Below are positions 22,350-34,489 of a stretch of 64,000 nt of DNA, piece after piece. Source of the DNA: Flaveria trinervia (Eukaryota; Streptophyta; Magnoliopsida; Asterales; Asteraceae); assembly GCA_025506515.1 (NCBI GenBank), contig CM046453.1, positions 7,772,410 through 7,836,409 of the forward strand, written 5' to 3'. The notes below the pieces were generated by a model. The model was not told the DNA's origin and ran no database searches. It was given only the letters and a program-made list of their open reading frames with translations. Position 1 is the stretch's first letter, and each line of letters opens with the position of its first letter. The translations under genes and the position numbers were made by a program.

Positions 22350-22610
22350 GACCCATTCGCTCGGTTCATTCGGGCGAATGGATCTTAGTCGGGCGATTGG
22401 CTCAGTCGATCACTTTCGGTCGGCCGACTGGAGCTCAGTCGGTCGACTGACTCATTCACACACTCTCATTCGTTCAAATGAGTCATTCTGATAAGCCATT
22501 CGGGTGAATGGTTCATACTCATGTCCATTCGACTGTTTATTGCATGAGTATGGTCCATTCGTAAGATTGGTCCATACTCATGGTCCATTCGTGCGAATGG
22601 GTCAGACTCA
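22330..22610. repeat. Family A palindromic words, cluster 2
   Basis: Dense paired words upstream of the internal TATA. They include CATTCGGGCGAATG (22367-22380), CAGTCGGTCGACTG (22436-22449) and CATTCGTGCGAATG (22586-22599). Both arms change together in these examples; mixed pairs such as CATTCG with CGACTG also occur. Confidence 0.85.
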
Positions 22611-22676
22611 TGAATTTGACTTTATGACCATTCCACATATTCTCAGTTTAACTTTGAATAAACGTTATGAGCATTT

Positions 22677-22808
22677 GATCATCTCAGACAAGATTTTTAT
22701 CTTGAAAAACCTTTGATCACCTCAGACGTGATCCTATTAAAAACTTTTGTCACCTCAGACGTGACCCATTTTCGTTTGAAAGCACGTGTGGTCACCTCGG
22801 ACGTGACC
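22677..22808. repeat. Four inverted repeats with covarying arms (A1)
   Basis: Units near 22677 (decayed), 22715-22733 (GATCACCTCAGACGTGATC), 22749-22765 (GTCAC...GTGAC) and 22790-22808 (GGTCACCTCGGACGTGACC). The centre is about 7 bp and the units lie 35-40 bp apart. The counterpart in A2 is 62797-62930. Confidence 0.85.
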
Positions 22809-23398
22809 TTTTGGATGATAAGGTTCCTTATCAACTTCTATGACATAGTCCGATATTAAACACTCTGAAATTGACAAAATTTAAACAAAAATAAAAGAAA
22901 TAACACTGAAACTTAAAACTATACATGTTTTGTTTTTTGTGAGGGTTAAATCCTAAGATGTAAATCTAAGGAGTTCTTTTTCTGAAAAAGATAACTTCAA
23001 TTCATTTAAACCATACATGGACCAATTCAATTTGGAATCATGCATGATAGTCAAATCGTTCGGGACAAGTTATCTAAAACCTTTGATGCTCTATTCTTGT
23101 TTTTCATCTAGAGTCATTTAGAAAATTTAGGAAATCATACTAGTACTATTAGGTCCCCACTCTGATTTGATCTTTCAAGAATTGTAGCCACAATGATTGT
23201 CAGTATACTTGTCCTCTTAGATCCATACACAGACTTTCAACATAGATTGGTGATGGTTTAAGGTTTGTTTATTTCAACAAGCATTTGTGGATCCCACACT
23301 TATATGGTAATCAACATTTCTCAGGAGATTTTTAAGCGGTCTCAGGGTAGTATTCAAGAAGATACTATTCATAGAACTTTCAAAGAGAAGCCAAGCCT

Positions 23399-23504
23399 CA
23401 GGTCAGTGCCACCGCACAACAGAGAGGCAGTAAACAACAATGAATTCTAGAATATATAGGTTATGCTTATCCTCCGGTCAGTGCCACCGCACAACAGAGA
23501 GGCA
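23399..23504. repeat. Direct repeat pair in A1 spacer
   Basis: Two copies of GGTCAGTGCCACCGCACAAC plus AGAGAGGCA (starting about 23403 and 23475), 72 bp apart. Both are kept in A2 at 62102-62206. Confidence 0.9.
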
Positions 23505-24224
23505 CATAACCTATCTTCTTGTTTGAGCAATTTCATTCTTTTTGCACAGATCTCACCAACAACATAGGTTATCAGTTTGATTGTATTTGCATTTGTTATG
23601 CGCTTTTGCTCATTCTTTGTCTTACGCACACATTCGTGGCGTTTATTTTGCTCGTCACCCCTTATTGGAATCTTGTTGATTGTGTTAACCAGGGATAAGG
23701 TGTTACCCTTAGCTAGTCAAACATTTTAGTTTAATCTTGAGATCACCAAAAAGGTCTAGTCATCTATTGTGTTGAATCTACCGACATATCATCTGTGGTC
23801 TAGCAACCTTTAGGTCTACTTTCTTTGTGTTACCTTAGTAGTAGCTAGTTTATCTATCATATTTCCTTTTATTTTGCTCAGACTATACAGACTTATACTT
23901 GAGCTTTGCATCATTTTCAATTTAAATTTTAAAGTCCCAAATGGTTTGCTCCTGTGTACTATCATATTCCAAAGTTTGAATCGGTATCACACATACGATC
24001 TTATTTTTATCAGCTACCTCTTCTTCTCCCTTGTTTTTTTTATACTGTCTAAACCTATTCTCCCCCTAAAATTTTAAAACCGTAAGGGATTAGCATTTTA
24101 GAATTTTAATATGCAAGACAATAAGACCAACTGTAATTATCCAATGTAAAATTAAGTAACTAAATTAAAAATTGAACAATAAAATAAGAGTAAAAAGAAA
24201 AGTAAATTTACACGACACATCGGA
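23505..24224. other. Start of A1 pol-to-accessory spacer
   Basis: AT-rich non-coding sequence directly after the RNase H stop (minus), homologous to 61385-62100 of A2. It includes a purine tract near 24060 (AGGGGGAG-like in A1, AGAGGGAGA in A2) that could be an internal polypurine tract. Nothing else was recognised. Confidence 0.5.
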
Positions 24225-25612
24225 CTACACATGGTCATCTTCAGGAATGATCTCATTTTTCTTTTTAACGTCGTAGACCTCTAAAAGATATAGAAAACGT
24301 GGTTTGTCAAATGCCTTTGTATAGAGGTCAGCACGTTGAAAATCTGTATTTATTTTTACCGCATCGATTAAGTTCTTTTCAAAGCAATCACGTATAAAGT
24401 GATATTTAATTCTGATGTGTTTGGTCTTAGGATGTTGGACTGGGTTTTTAGTGACTGCAATTGCAGCAGAGTTATCAACAAAGATAGGAGTATAAAAGAA
24501 ATTCAAACCGTAATCCCGCATTTGCTGTTGAATCCATATGATTTGAGAACAGTAGCTTGCAGCAACAACGTATTCAGCTTCACAGGTTGACAATGCAACC
24601 GAGGTCTGCTTCTTACACTACCAGGTTACTAATCTTCTCCTAATGAACTGACACCCTGTTGATGTAGACTTGTAGTTCATCTTGCAGCCGCCGTAATCCG
24701 AGTCACTATATGCCGTAAGCTCAAAGTCATCATCATGAGGATACCACAACCCAAGGGTGGGTGTGCCCTTCAAATAACAAAAAATCCTTTTGACCCCAAT
24801 AAGATGGTTCACCTTAGGCTTTGCCTGATATCGTGAGCATAAACATGTCGCATACATGATATCAGGTCGTGAGGCAGTGAGATACAAGAGAGATCCAATC
24901 ATCCCTCGGTACATAGTGGCATCAACCAGATCACCATTCTCGTCGGGTGCTACATCATGTTTTGTGGCAAGTGGAGTGCCAGCTGCAGAAGCATTCTCCA
25001 TGTCAAACTGACTGAGAATATCACATACATACTTGGTCTGATGTAGGAAAATCCCATTTGGTGTTTGATCCACCTGTAACCGAGAAAGAACTTCATCTCT
25101 CCTATTGCACTCATCTCAAACTCCGCCTTCATTACTGCTTCAAACTCTTTACATAAACAATGTACAGTCAATGACTCCCCTGCGAAAACCGTGTTTTATA
25201 AGATGAGTCGAGAGTTTCTCATACCAGGCCCTTGGAGCTTGGTGAAGTCCGTATAGCACCTTTTCGAGTTTGTAAACTCTATCCCGATGATATGGATCCT
25301 CAAATCGGATTGACTCACGTACACTGTCTCTCTGATCTCACCATGTAGGAACGCACTCTTCACATCTAGTTGATAAACTATGATTTTCATATAAGATGCA
25401 TAGGCAAGGAAGATGCGGATGGCTTCCATCCTTGCCACGGGTGAAAACACTTCATTGTAGTCAATACCCTCAACTTGTCGAAAACGTTGAACAACAAGCC
25501 GAGCCTTGTTTCTAATGATCACTCCTTGATCATATTTCTTGCATTTTAGGACCCATTTGGTGCCAATGACCTTAGCACCTTTAGGTTTATCCACTAGAGT
25601 CCATACACCCAA
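24225..25612 (-). pseudogene. A1 reverse transcriptase and RNase H
   Basis: Copia RT begins near 25612 with GVWTLVDKPKGAKVIGTKWV, then NKARLVVQ, DYNEVFSPVARMEAIR and YQLDVKSAFLHGEI. Frameshifts near 25340 and 25180 interrupt the palm; the part carrying the catalytic YVDD is missing here. Downstream come FEMSAIGEMKFFLGY and ATMYRGMIGSLLYLTASRPDIM. RNase H follows after a stop at about 24616 (CEAEYVVAAS, FVDNSAAIAVTKNPV, KHIRIKYHFIRD) and ends EDDHV. It is close to A2 throughout. Non-functional. Confidence 0.85.
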
Positions 25613-26515
25613 CTTCTTAACCTAAAGAAGTTCTTCTTGCATGGCACTCACCCAAGCCTCATCATTCAGTGCTTCCCTAACATTCTTTGGCTCAAACTGA
25701 GACACAAAGCAACATAAGCACCATCGTGAAGGTATCCCTTTTCCATCACAGAGGCATAATCAGCTAAGTACAACTGATTTCTAGCCTGAACCCCTGATCT
25801 CACATCTCCTATAACATTATCCAAAGGATGATAGACGTTTAGATGTGAGCCGGGAGTTATTGGAACAACTACCTCAGAATCAAGATCGTGAGCATTTGGT
25901 TATGGATCTGAGGCAATAGGAGTTTGAGGTTCCGAAGGCTCAGACACATTACTATCAGATGCTTGTGGACTTGTGGTAGACGGAACTTGTACATCCTGGT
26001 TGTTCTGATCATTTTCCACACTTTCTTCATTAGAGAAAGATCACTCCATCAAGTGCTTCACCTGAGTTGTAGATGAGTTACTTTATGAACTGGATGTTGT
26101 TGAATCTTGAGACAGTGTGTGTCAAGACATCCACATCATCTTGTTTGCCAACTCGTCTTCAGAAGTGGAGAGTGGTATGTTGAAGGACTTGAAGAATCCA
26201 TCATAGTCAAGAAGTAGCAGGCCCTTTTCCTGCAGGTGGTGTGGTGTATTGTACATCAACATTACACCACACCTCTACTTGACCCGATGAGTTGTTGTAA
26301 ACTCTCTTGTTTGGTATGTTGTATCCTAGAATATCCCTTCATCTACCTCTCGTTGAATTTTCCCTCCTGAGTTTTCTTCAGCAGGGTGGACGGTGCGCCA
26401 AACGGCTCGAGATACTCTAAGTTAAGTTTACGTCGTTGTAGTAACTCGTAGCACATTTTTCCATGGTGTTAACTACCAGAACTCGATTAAGTGTTAGCAT
26501 GTATTTGCTACTGCT
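25613..26515 (-). pseudogene. A1 integrase-RT connector, decayed
   Basis: The variable Ser/Thr/Asp-rich region between integrase core and RT, homologous to 59031-59775 of A2. Recognisable phrases exist in shifting frames only, for example the counterparts of PLDNVIRDVRSGVQTRNQL near 25780-25830. Confidence 0.7.
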
Positions 26516-27318
26516 TCATTCTAGAATTGAATAGGCAGTTTCGAGTCTGCCAGCATAGTCCGTGCTGTCTCTATCAAGCTGCATTCTTCCGTTCAGCAAC
26601 CCCGTTTTTCTGAGGAGTGTAGCAGAGGTAATTGATGCACAATTCCCTTTTCCTGCAGTAGGCTTCCATCCACTGATTCTTGAACTCGGTTCCGTTGTCT
26701 GAGCGCACTTGTCGTACTTCAGCTTGTAGAGGGATTCCAGTGTAGTTACCAATTTTGAAGGATTCAAATGTTTCTGATTTGGATTTCAGAAACATTACCC
26801 AAGAGAATCTTGAGTATTCATCAGTAACTACATGGAAATACAAGTCGCCTGCGATGCTTCTTGTACTGACTGGACCAAACAGATCCATGTGAAGGAGCTC
26901 AAGGAAGTTCTAAATTGAACTTTCTTTTCCTTATGAGACTTCTTCACCTGTTTGCCCTTTTTGCCACAGTAACATAGAAATCCGAGGTTGAAATTTTTGA
27001 CATTTACTCCTCTCACAAGATCATTCTGGATCCAGTGATTCATTTTTCTTGGATTTATATGTCCTTCTCCTATGCCAGGAGAAGAGTCCTTCTCATAGCT
27101 TTGGACAGAGCATTGGAACTTCACGATCCGTTGTGGAGGCCTTTGAGAGATCCAAAGCCAGATCATTATATCTTGAAGCTACTAGACTTTGTCCTCCAGG
27201 ATCAACTAGTCCCTTCTTATTCGTAGTCACTTCTTTTTGTCAAAGAACGACTTTGAAAGCCTTGTATCACTTTCTTTGAGAAACAAAAGTAGTTATTTTG
27301 TAACTGTTAGACCTACAG
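26516..27318 (-). pseudogene. A1 integrase
   Basis: The HHCC region reads GHINPRKMNHWIQNDLVRGV (about 27085-27010), but the upstream H of WHxxxGH and the CxxC are damaged. The DDE core is recognisable: MDLFGPVSTRSIAGDLYF, then VRSDNGTEFKNQWMEAY and NGVAERKN, in different frames. At 27318 it meets the 5' LTR of element B; host sequence resumes beyond B at 39648. Confidence 0.8.
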
Positions 27319-28108
27319 TGTTGGACCAAAAGAACCAATGAGCCTGATCAGAGAAACCTCTAAGTCCCACAGACATCACAACAGCTGAAGAAGACCTGAT
27401 CAGCTGTTCTACAAAGTCTGAAGAATACAACTGCTGAAGTACGTCTGAAGTACTGAAGACAAAGACTGAGACAACAGCTGAAGATCTAAAGTCTGAAGAC
27501 TTCAACAAGTACTGAAGACAAAGACTGAAGATCAACAGCTGAAAGACAAAGTCTGATGTTCAAGTACTGAAGACATCAGCTGATGTTAACAGCTGATGAC
27601 AACAGCTGAAGAGGGCTTCTTCAGTTGTTGTGATGGTTTTTCTTCTTCAGTAGTTTTCTTTTCCTTTCAGTAGTTTGTTTACTTTTCTTTTCAGTACTTG
27701 TAAACAACTGAAGAGGTTGTTCTTCAGTTGTTGTAGTATCAGTAGTTTTATGTTTTTCAGTAGTTGTAAATAAGATGTTTAACACTTAGGAACATTTGTA
27801 AGAAGATGTCAGTTGTTGACATCTTCAGTAGTTGTTAAACATCAGTAGTTATAAAACGGTTACATGTCACTTTCAGTGACATCAGCCTACGTCATTCTTT
27901 CCTTTATAAGGAAAGATGACTCACCTGTAATCGTGCCTTTGAGGCCGACAATCTTAATGCAATATTCCTTTTGTCGGATATTTCTCTCTCTATAACAAAA
28001 TTCTTTTATCGCTTTATATCGAATGTTCTTGTTTGAATTTGTCTAATTCTGAGCTATTCCGCTGCTATATCTGTTCAATCGATTAACCAAGAGGCTGAGA
28101 TCCTAACA
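27319..28108 (+). repeat. Element B 5' LTR (790 bp)
   Basis: TGTTGGACC ... GATCCTAACA. The first 540 bp is dense in CAGTAGTT, ACAACTGAAG and ACAGCTGA words, many of which can pair. A TATA-like box at 27903-27910 and a CT-rich leader follow. It is near-identical to 38858-39647. Confidence 0.95.
27865..27910 (+). promoter_or_regulatory. Element B LTR promoter
   Basis: TGTCACTTTCAGTGACA (27865-27881) is a perfect inverted repeat. It is followed by CCTACGTCAT (ACGT core, bZIP-type; inference) and TTTATAAGG as TATA box. In the 3' LTR the palindrome reads TGTCACTTTCAAGTGACA, still perfectly paired. Confidence 0.6.
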
Positions 28109-28110
28109 AA

Positions 28111-28122
28111 TGGTATCAGAGC
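28111..28122 (+). other. Element B primer binding site
   Basis: TGGTATCAGAGC, two bases after the LTR, complementary to the 3' end of initiator tRNA-Met. Confidence 0.95.
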
Positions 28123-28316
28123 AGGTTAATCATTGATCGATCTAACAATTGATCATTGAAACTGTTCAATCGCTCTAAGTTTAATCGAATTAGCAAATTC
28201 GCAAGGATCTGTTATAGAGATTGAGAGTGTATCGCTTCTGGCCGTTTTATTTGAGGTTCTGTGTGGTTTGAGCTAAATTTATTGTGATTTTACTTGAATC
28301 TGTCTGATTTTCCACA

Positions 28317-31190
28317 ATGACTACTTCTTCGAATGATCCTTTCAATACTGGATCCTCTACCAAGCCTCCGATCTTGGTGAGGAATGAGTATAACATTTGG
28401 CAGAGAAGATTGCTCCATCACCTGTCTGTCAATAGCTCAGGTTGTTGGACATCTGTGGTACATGGACCACATAAGCCAATGGTGAATGATCCGGAAACAA
28501 ACCAGTTGGTTCCAAAGAAGAAGGAGCAATACTCCGATGAGGACAAGAAGTTGTTTGAAATCGATGCAAAAGCCCATGGAATTTTGGCTATGGCTATTCC
28601 TAATGAGATTTACTCTGGGCTTCTGCATTGTGAGTCTGCTCATGACCTCTGGAATGCCATCAAAGAACAATTTGGTGGTACTGATGAGGTTTTAGCAAAC
28701 AACAGGGAAATCCTCGCCCAACATATGAGACTTTCTCTCATAGAAAGGGTGAGACTCTGACTCAACAATTTGAGCGTTTTCATGTTTAATCTCTGAATTG
28801 AAAATGGTTAAACATGAATATACCAGGAGTCAGATGAACCATAGATTCCTAAGATCACTGCCTGAGAGATGGAACACATATACCATTGTTCTACGCTCAA
28901 ATGCTGATGTTGATCGCCTATCTCTCACCCAACTTCATGGGAAACTGCTTACATTCGAGAGAGAGATAGAGCAGAAAAGGAAATTGGTTTCATCTGGCAA
29001 GCTTACTGAGGATTTTGTCCAAGGGAACACTGCCCTGATTGGACATCAAGAGTCAGAATATGCGTCATCTGAAAGCCAGTATGATGAGCATATTGATTTC
29101 TCTACAAACACTTCTGAGCCTGCCTTTGTGAGTGTTGATAGTCATTCTGCTGGTAGTAAGTGACAATCTATGTTTCATCATGGATGATCTCAAGGGGATT
29201 GCTGATGATGACTTAGAAGAGATGGATATTTTGAGCCAAATGGCCTTGATAAATATCAGATCTCAGAAGTTCTACAAAAGAACTGGAAGGAAATTCCCAG
29301 GACTCTCTGGCAAAACCAAAGTTGGTTTTGACAAGAGTAAGTTGAAGTGCCATAAATGCCACAGGCTTGGGCACTTTGCAAGAGAATGTAGATCATCTGG
29401 ATCTAACTCTCCTGCACCTTTTGTGACTTTCCCTGGCAATAGTCAACAAAACAGAGGGCAACAACCTGTCAATTCTGGTTATCATCATCAACCACAATCT
29501 CCTGCATATTTTGTTCCACAGGGCCCATGCCATATCCATACCCCTGCTATTACATGCCACAACCAGGCCAGGTTCAAGCACCCACTGCTCAGCAACCACA
29601 TGCACTCCCTGAGCCTCAACCATCCCAATCTCATCAACCTAATCAACTTCAACAACACAGCTTCTTCACACCAGGAGTTGTTGACTGGAGCAGTTTACCA
29701 GATGATGTGTCTGGTAATGAACAACTGTTCTCAGGTGCTGGTCAACATGGTGGTGAGCATCCTTTTGGAAATCTAGCTCTCATGGCTTTGGAATCCTCTG
29801 ATGGATCATCCTCAAGTACCTCTTCAACACAGGTATCACAGGTATCCTCTGAGGCTAAGGCCAAATTATGTTCTGAAACTTGCATAGCAGCATTTGCCTC
29901 TATTAGAGAAGCAAATGTGGCTTTAATCATAAAAATGTAGAGCTAGAACAAATAATTTCCAAAAATAAAGCTGAGTTTGAGTCTGTGCTAAAGAGAAAAC
30001 TGATGAGATTTTACAATTAAAATGCCAAATCTTTCTGATGATAAGGCTAGGGAGGATGTACTCTTAGAGAAGTACAAAGACCTCAAAGATACTCTTGCTG
30101 TCACCCAGGTAGAGTGTGATCGATGGGTACAATCTTGCAAGGGCTTTGAAATGCTTCTTAGTAAGCAAACAGCTTCCAATGTGAAGTTTGGAATTGGTTA
30201 TAATCACACTGCTCCTCCTACAGTTTTTGCTTCAAGAGCAGGAGCAGAATCTGATGGAGAAAGTAATGACCAATCCACCTCATCATGTGATTCACTACTT
30301 GATAAAGCACCATCAGTAGTTGAAGTCAGTAGTAATCCCTCTGTGAACCTATCAGCTGATATTGATGGTTCAACTGCTGACACTCACATGATCAATGAGT
30401 TGATCAACCCAAGTGTTATCCCTAGAAGTACTGAGGGTACTGGAGAGCAGGGGATAACATCTGGAGTTCAAATCCTAATGACTGACAGCACTGAAGAGAA
30501 GAAAACTGTCAGTAGGAAGGATTTGAAGCCTACTAAGGAAGTTGACAAGAAGGCAAAAAGTGCTTCTAAACTGCTGAAGAGCAAGTCTTCAGTAGTTTCA
30601 TCTTCTTTAGTTGATGATCAACAGAAGATGAAGAAGAAACCATGTGAAATATGTGGTCTATTCAATCATCTCACAGATGATTGTTGGTACAAAAAGGGAT
30701 CCAAACTCAAACAAAAGGAGAAAATTAAAGAAAACTTGGCTAAAATGAAAACTGAGTTTGAGTCCAAGTTTGTACCAGCAGCATCAAATCCTGTTACTCC
30801 TATGTCCAAAAAGAAATCTAAAAAGGAAGGAGTGCAACAGGCAATAGCTGAGGTTGCTCAAAAGAAGATGGTGCAACACAAGAACTCATCATCAAACACC
30901 AATACCAATGTGTCTGAAGAGCTGAAAGCTCTTTCCCAGAATCAGACACAGCTGGTAATGATGGTTCAACATCTGTTGGGAAGAGTTAACCAACTTGATG
31001 GCCCTGTGTTGAAACCCCAGAAAAGGAGATCCAAGCCAAGGATTCCTCTTCTACACCATCTCCTTCACCTCAAGCTATTGTGTCCAATAAACCTGTTAGT
31101 TTACCATCTATTGATGAGACCAGGCCCAAAACCAAAAAGGTTTGGGTCTCCAAAACTAACTGATTGTTTATTTATGCAGGTTTCTTCAAC
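28317..31190 (+). pseudogene. gag: Element B gag, long, frameshifted
   Basis: Start MTTSSNDPFNTGSS follows a 195-base leader. The N-terminal gag domain (28317-29160) carries YNIWQRRLLHHL and IPNEIYSGLLHCESAHDLWNAI and is broken at 28760 and 29163. The first CCHC knuckle is CHKCHRLGHFAREC (29348-29389); a Pro/Gln-rich stretch follows. A second knuckle, CEICGLFNHLTDDC, lies at about 30643-30684 within a Lys-rich segment (30022-31190). At over 900 residues Gag is much longer than in simple copia elements, which fits a Sirevirus-like branch. At least four frameshifts are visible. Confidence 0.85.
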
Positions 31191-31482
31191 ATGCCAAAGT
31201 AGCATCTGGTATGTAGACAGTGGGGATCTATGCATATGACTGGGAACAACTCACTTCTTAATGACTACTCTCCAGGAAGGAAGGTTTTTGTTTCTTTTGC
31301 AATGATGCAAGAGGTTACATCATCGGGAAGGGCTTTGTTTCCAATGGGGAAAAAGTTTGATGATGTCAACCATGTGGAAAATCTCAAGTATACCTCTTGA
31401 GTGTCAGTCAATTGTGTGACAAAGCCATGTTGCCCTTTTCACAAGCCAGAACTGCAGGATTCTGTCATCCAAAGTTCTGAGT
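31191..31482 (+). pseudogene. Element B protease
   Basis: Retropepsin. The active-site strand IWYVDSG (31206-31226) keeps D-S-G. It is followed, after a frameshift, by MHMTGNNSLLNDYSPG and, near 31320-31420, by a decayed IGKGFVSNG and LKYTSLSVSQLCDKA. It is too broken to act, but the catalytic triplet is intact. Confidence 0.8.
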
Positions 31483-33009
31483 TTGATTGACAAGGTATTG
31501 GATGCTCACACTCTCCTGAAGGCCAACAGGACAGGAAGAGTGTATGCCTTAGATCTTTCCAAGAAAATAGATCTCAAAGGCCATCCTTGCCTATTTTCCA
31601 AGGCCTCTCCTCAAGAATCTAATCTATGGCATAGAAGGCTGGGACATGTTAACTTCAAGAACATGAATCAGCTGATACACCATAGTTTAGTAAGGGGAAT
31701 GCCTATGAAGGAGTTCAAGTGTGAAAACAACTGCACTGCTTGTTTGAAAGGAAAACAGCACAAGGTTTCATTTCCACCTATTGAAGAACCAAAGTCCACT
31801 GCCTGCTTACAACTTCTTCACATGGATCTCTTTGGTCCTGTGAGAGTGATGAGCATGGCACAGAAGAAATACTGTCTGGTAATTGTGGATGATTACTCCA
31901 GATTTGTATGGACTTTCTTTCTACATTCAAAGGATGAAGCTGCACAGAAGATCATAAACTTTGTGTTGTATGCTGAGAAGCAGTATTCCCTCTCAGTCAA
32001 GTGTATAGAAGTGACAATGGAACAGAATTCAGGAACAATACACTTGATGAGTTCTACCTTTCCAGGGAATAAAGAGACAGTTTAGTATTCCAAGAACTCC
32101 TGAACAGAATGGAGTTGTGGAGAGAAAGAACAGGACCCTCATTGAAGCTGCAAGGTCTATGTTGGCTGATTCTGGACTGCCATTGACCTTTTGGGCTGAA
32201 GCTGTCAACACAGCATGCTATGTGCAGAATAGAGTGCTAATAAATCAGAGGTTGATGAAGACTCCATATGAAGTTTACATCATTTGGCCCCTCTCATTTC
32301 ATTTTTTAGAGCATTTGGGTGTCCCTGTTTCATTCTCAACACAAAGGATCAGCTCCAGAAATTTGATCCTAAGGTGGATGCAGGGTACTTTGTTGGTTAT
32401 TCATCAACTTGCAAGGCATACAGAGTCTTCAACTGCAGAACAAAGATGGTTGAAGAGACTCTACATGTCAAGTTCAATGAATCTCCAAAGGACAAGATTC
32501 CACAAAGCCCTGTGGAGCTCTTTGATTTGGACATACTGCAATATGTTCCTTATCAATCTCCTGCTGTTGCTCCTGTCAACAGTTCACCACCTGGTGTTAC
32601 TACTGAAGATGATGATGATAGTAGTAATCACCTCTTCAGGTTTAGTGACCAACTGCCTGAGTCCTCTAAACCTGATGCTCCTGTAGCTCCAGCAGCACCA
32701 TCCACAACAAATGCTGATGAGATTTCTGCATCCTCAACTTCATTTGAGTTGCCACCATCTTCATGGTTTCAAGAATCTGCATCAACATCTGCTGCTGCTG
32801 AAGATCCTACAAACACTTGCACAGATTTGATTGTTTACCAAGAGCTGAAAAATCACCCAATGTCTCAAATCCTTGGTGATATCAATGCTGGTGTTTCAAC
32901 CAGAAGCCAGTTGTCCAATTTCTGCTTCTATGCTCTCTTCATCAGTCAGCTAGAGCCGAAGAACTATCATGTAGCTTTGAGAGACAATGGATGGGAAGCA
33001 GCAGCTTGA
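31483..33009 (+). pseudogene. Element B integrase and connector
   Basis: HHCC zinc domain: LWHRRLGHVNFKNMNQLIHH and CTACLKGKQ (31624-31755). DDE core: LHMDLFGPV, VDDYSRFVW, and in another frame NGVVERKNRTLIEAARSMLA (about 32108-32170). The middle Asp block (expected SDNGTEF, near 32005-32035) is mutated. The C-terminal FGCPCFILNTKDQLQKFDPK block (about 32315) is followed by an acidic Ser/Pro-rich connector ending NAGVSTRSQLSNFC, the usual run-in to RT. Confidence 0.85.
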
Positions 33010-34479
33010 GCAGCTTGAGCTTCTTCAGTTCAGAAACAGCAAGTGTGGGAGCTTGTTCCTCTACCCCCAGGTAAGTGTGCAATAGGCACTAAATGGGTGT
33101 TTAGGAATAAAACTGATGAAAATGGGCTAATTGTTAAGAACAAGGCCAGACTGGTTGTGCAGGGTTTTGCACAAGAAGAAGGTATTGATTATGATGAAAC
33201 CTTTGCCCCTGTAGCCAGACTGGAGGCAATTAGATTGTTTTTAGCCTATGCTGCACTCCACAATCTTAAAGTTTTTCAAATGGATGTCAAAAGTGCTTTT
33301 CTATATGGTACAATAAAAGAAGAAGTTTATGTGTGTCAACCACCAGGCTTTGAGGATAATAAGCACCCAGAATGGGTATATAAGCTTGATAAAGCTCTTT
33401 ATGGGTTGAAACAAGCACCTAGAGCCTGGTATGAGACCTTATCAAACTTTCTTCTACAGAATAATTTCACTAGAGGCTCCATAGATAAAACTTTATTTAT
33501 TAAGAAGGTGGATCAGCATAAGCTACTTGTTCAAATTTATGTTGATGATATTATATTTGCATCCTCTGATCCCCAATTGTGTGAGGATTTCCAAACCTTA
33601 ATGCAACAGAAGTTTGAAATGAGTGCAATGGGAGAATTACAGTTCTTTCTAGGTTTGCAAATCAAACAAAAAGCTGATGGAATTTTCATTCATCAGTCTA
33701 AATACACAAAAGATCTTTTGAATAAGTTTGATTTACAAAACTGTAAACCCTGTTCTACTCCCATGTGCAACACCACACAATTGGATGTTGATCAGAAAGG
33801 TAAAGGTGTTGATGAAACCCTTTACAGATGTATGATTGGTTCCTTGATGTATTTAACAGCTTCTAGACCAGATATTATGTTTGCTACATGTGTTTGTGCT
33901 AGATTTCAGGCTGCACCTAAGGAGTCTCATCTGATTGCAGTCAAGAGGATCTTTAGATATCTGCAAGGTACACAATCTCTAGGCTTATGGTATTCCACTG
34001 GACATTCTTGCAAATTAGTTGCTTTCTCTGATAGTGACTATGCAGGGTGTAAGTTGACCAGGAAATCAACTTCTGGTGGATGCCAATTCCTAGGCAACTG
34101 TTTGATTTCTTGGCAGAGTAAGAAACAAACATCTGTTGCTACATCCACTGCTGAAGCCGAGTACATTGCTGCTGCAAGTTGTACATCCCAAATACTCTGG
34201 CTTCAGAATCAACTTTTGGATTATGGCATTACAGAGACTAAGACTCCATTATTAATGGATAGTGCTTCAGCTCTTTGCATTGTCAAAAATCCTCCAGCAC
34301 TCTAGGACCAAACATATAGAAATTAGACATCATTTTATAAGAGATTGTTTTGAAAAGGTCTAATTAATCCTATGTTTGTGCCTAGTGCTGATGAGCTTGC
34401 AGACATTTTTACTAAGCCTTTGGATAGTTCAACTTTCCACAACCTGGTGTTAAGGCTTGGTATGCTGCAGCTAGAATAA
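33010..34479 (+). CDS. Element B reverse transcriptase and RNase H
   Basis: The longest clean pol frame in the window (33043-34305), then one frameshift before the natural stop at 34477-34479. RT blocks in order: WELVPLPPGKCAIGTKWVFR, NKARLVVQGFAQ, DYDETFAPVARLEAIRLFLA, QMDVKSAFLYG, ALYGLKQAPRAWYE and the catalytic YVDDIIFAS. RNase H blocks: AFSDSDYAGC, STAEAEYIAAAS and LLMDSASALCIVKNP, then (shifted) KHIEIRHHFIRDCFEK and ADIFTKPLD. Catalytic acidic residues are present in both domains. It would be translated as part of a gag-pol polyprotein, not from its own start. Confidence 0.9.
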
Positions 34480-34489
34480 GTGACAACTA

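Noticed and set aside
22677..22808. CRISPR-like array
   Set aside because: Units are short inverted repeats with changing arms, irregular spacing and only four copies, in a plant retrotransposon.
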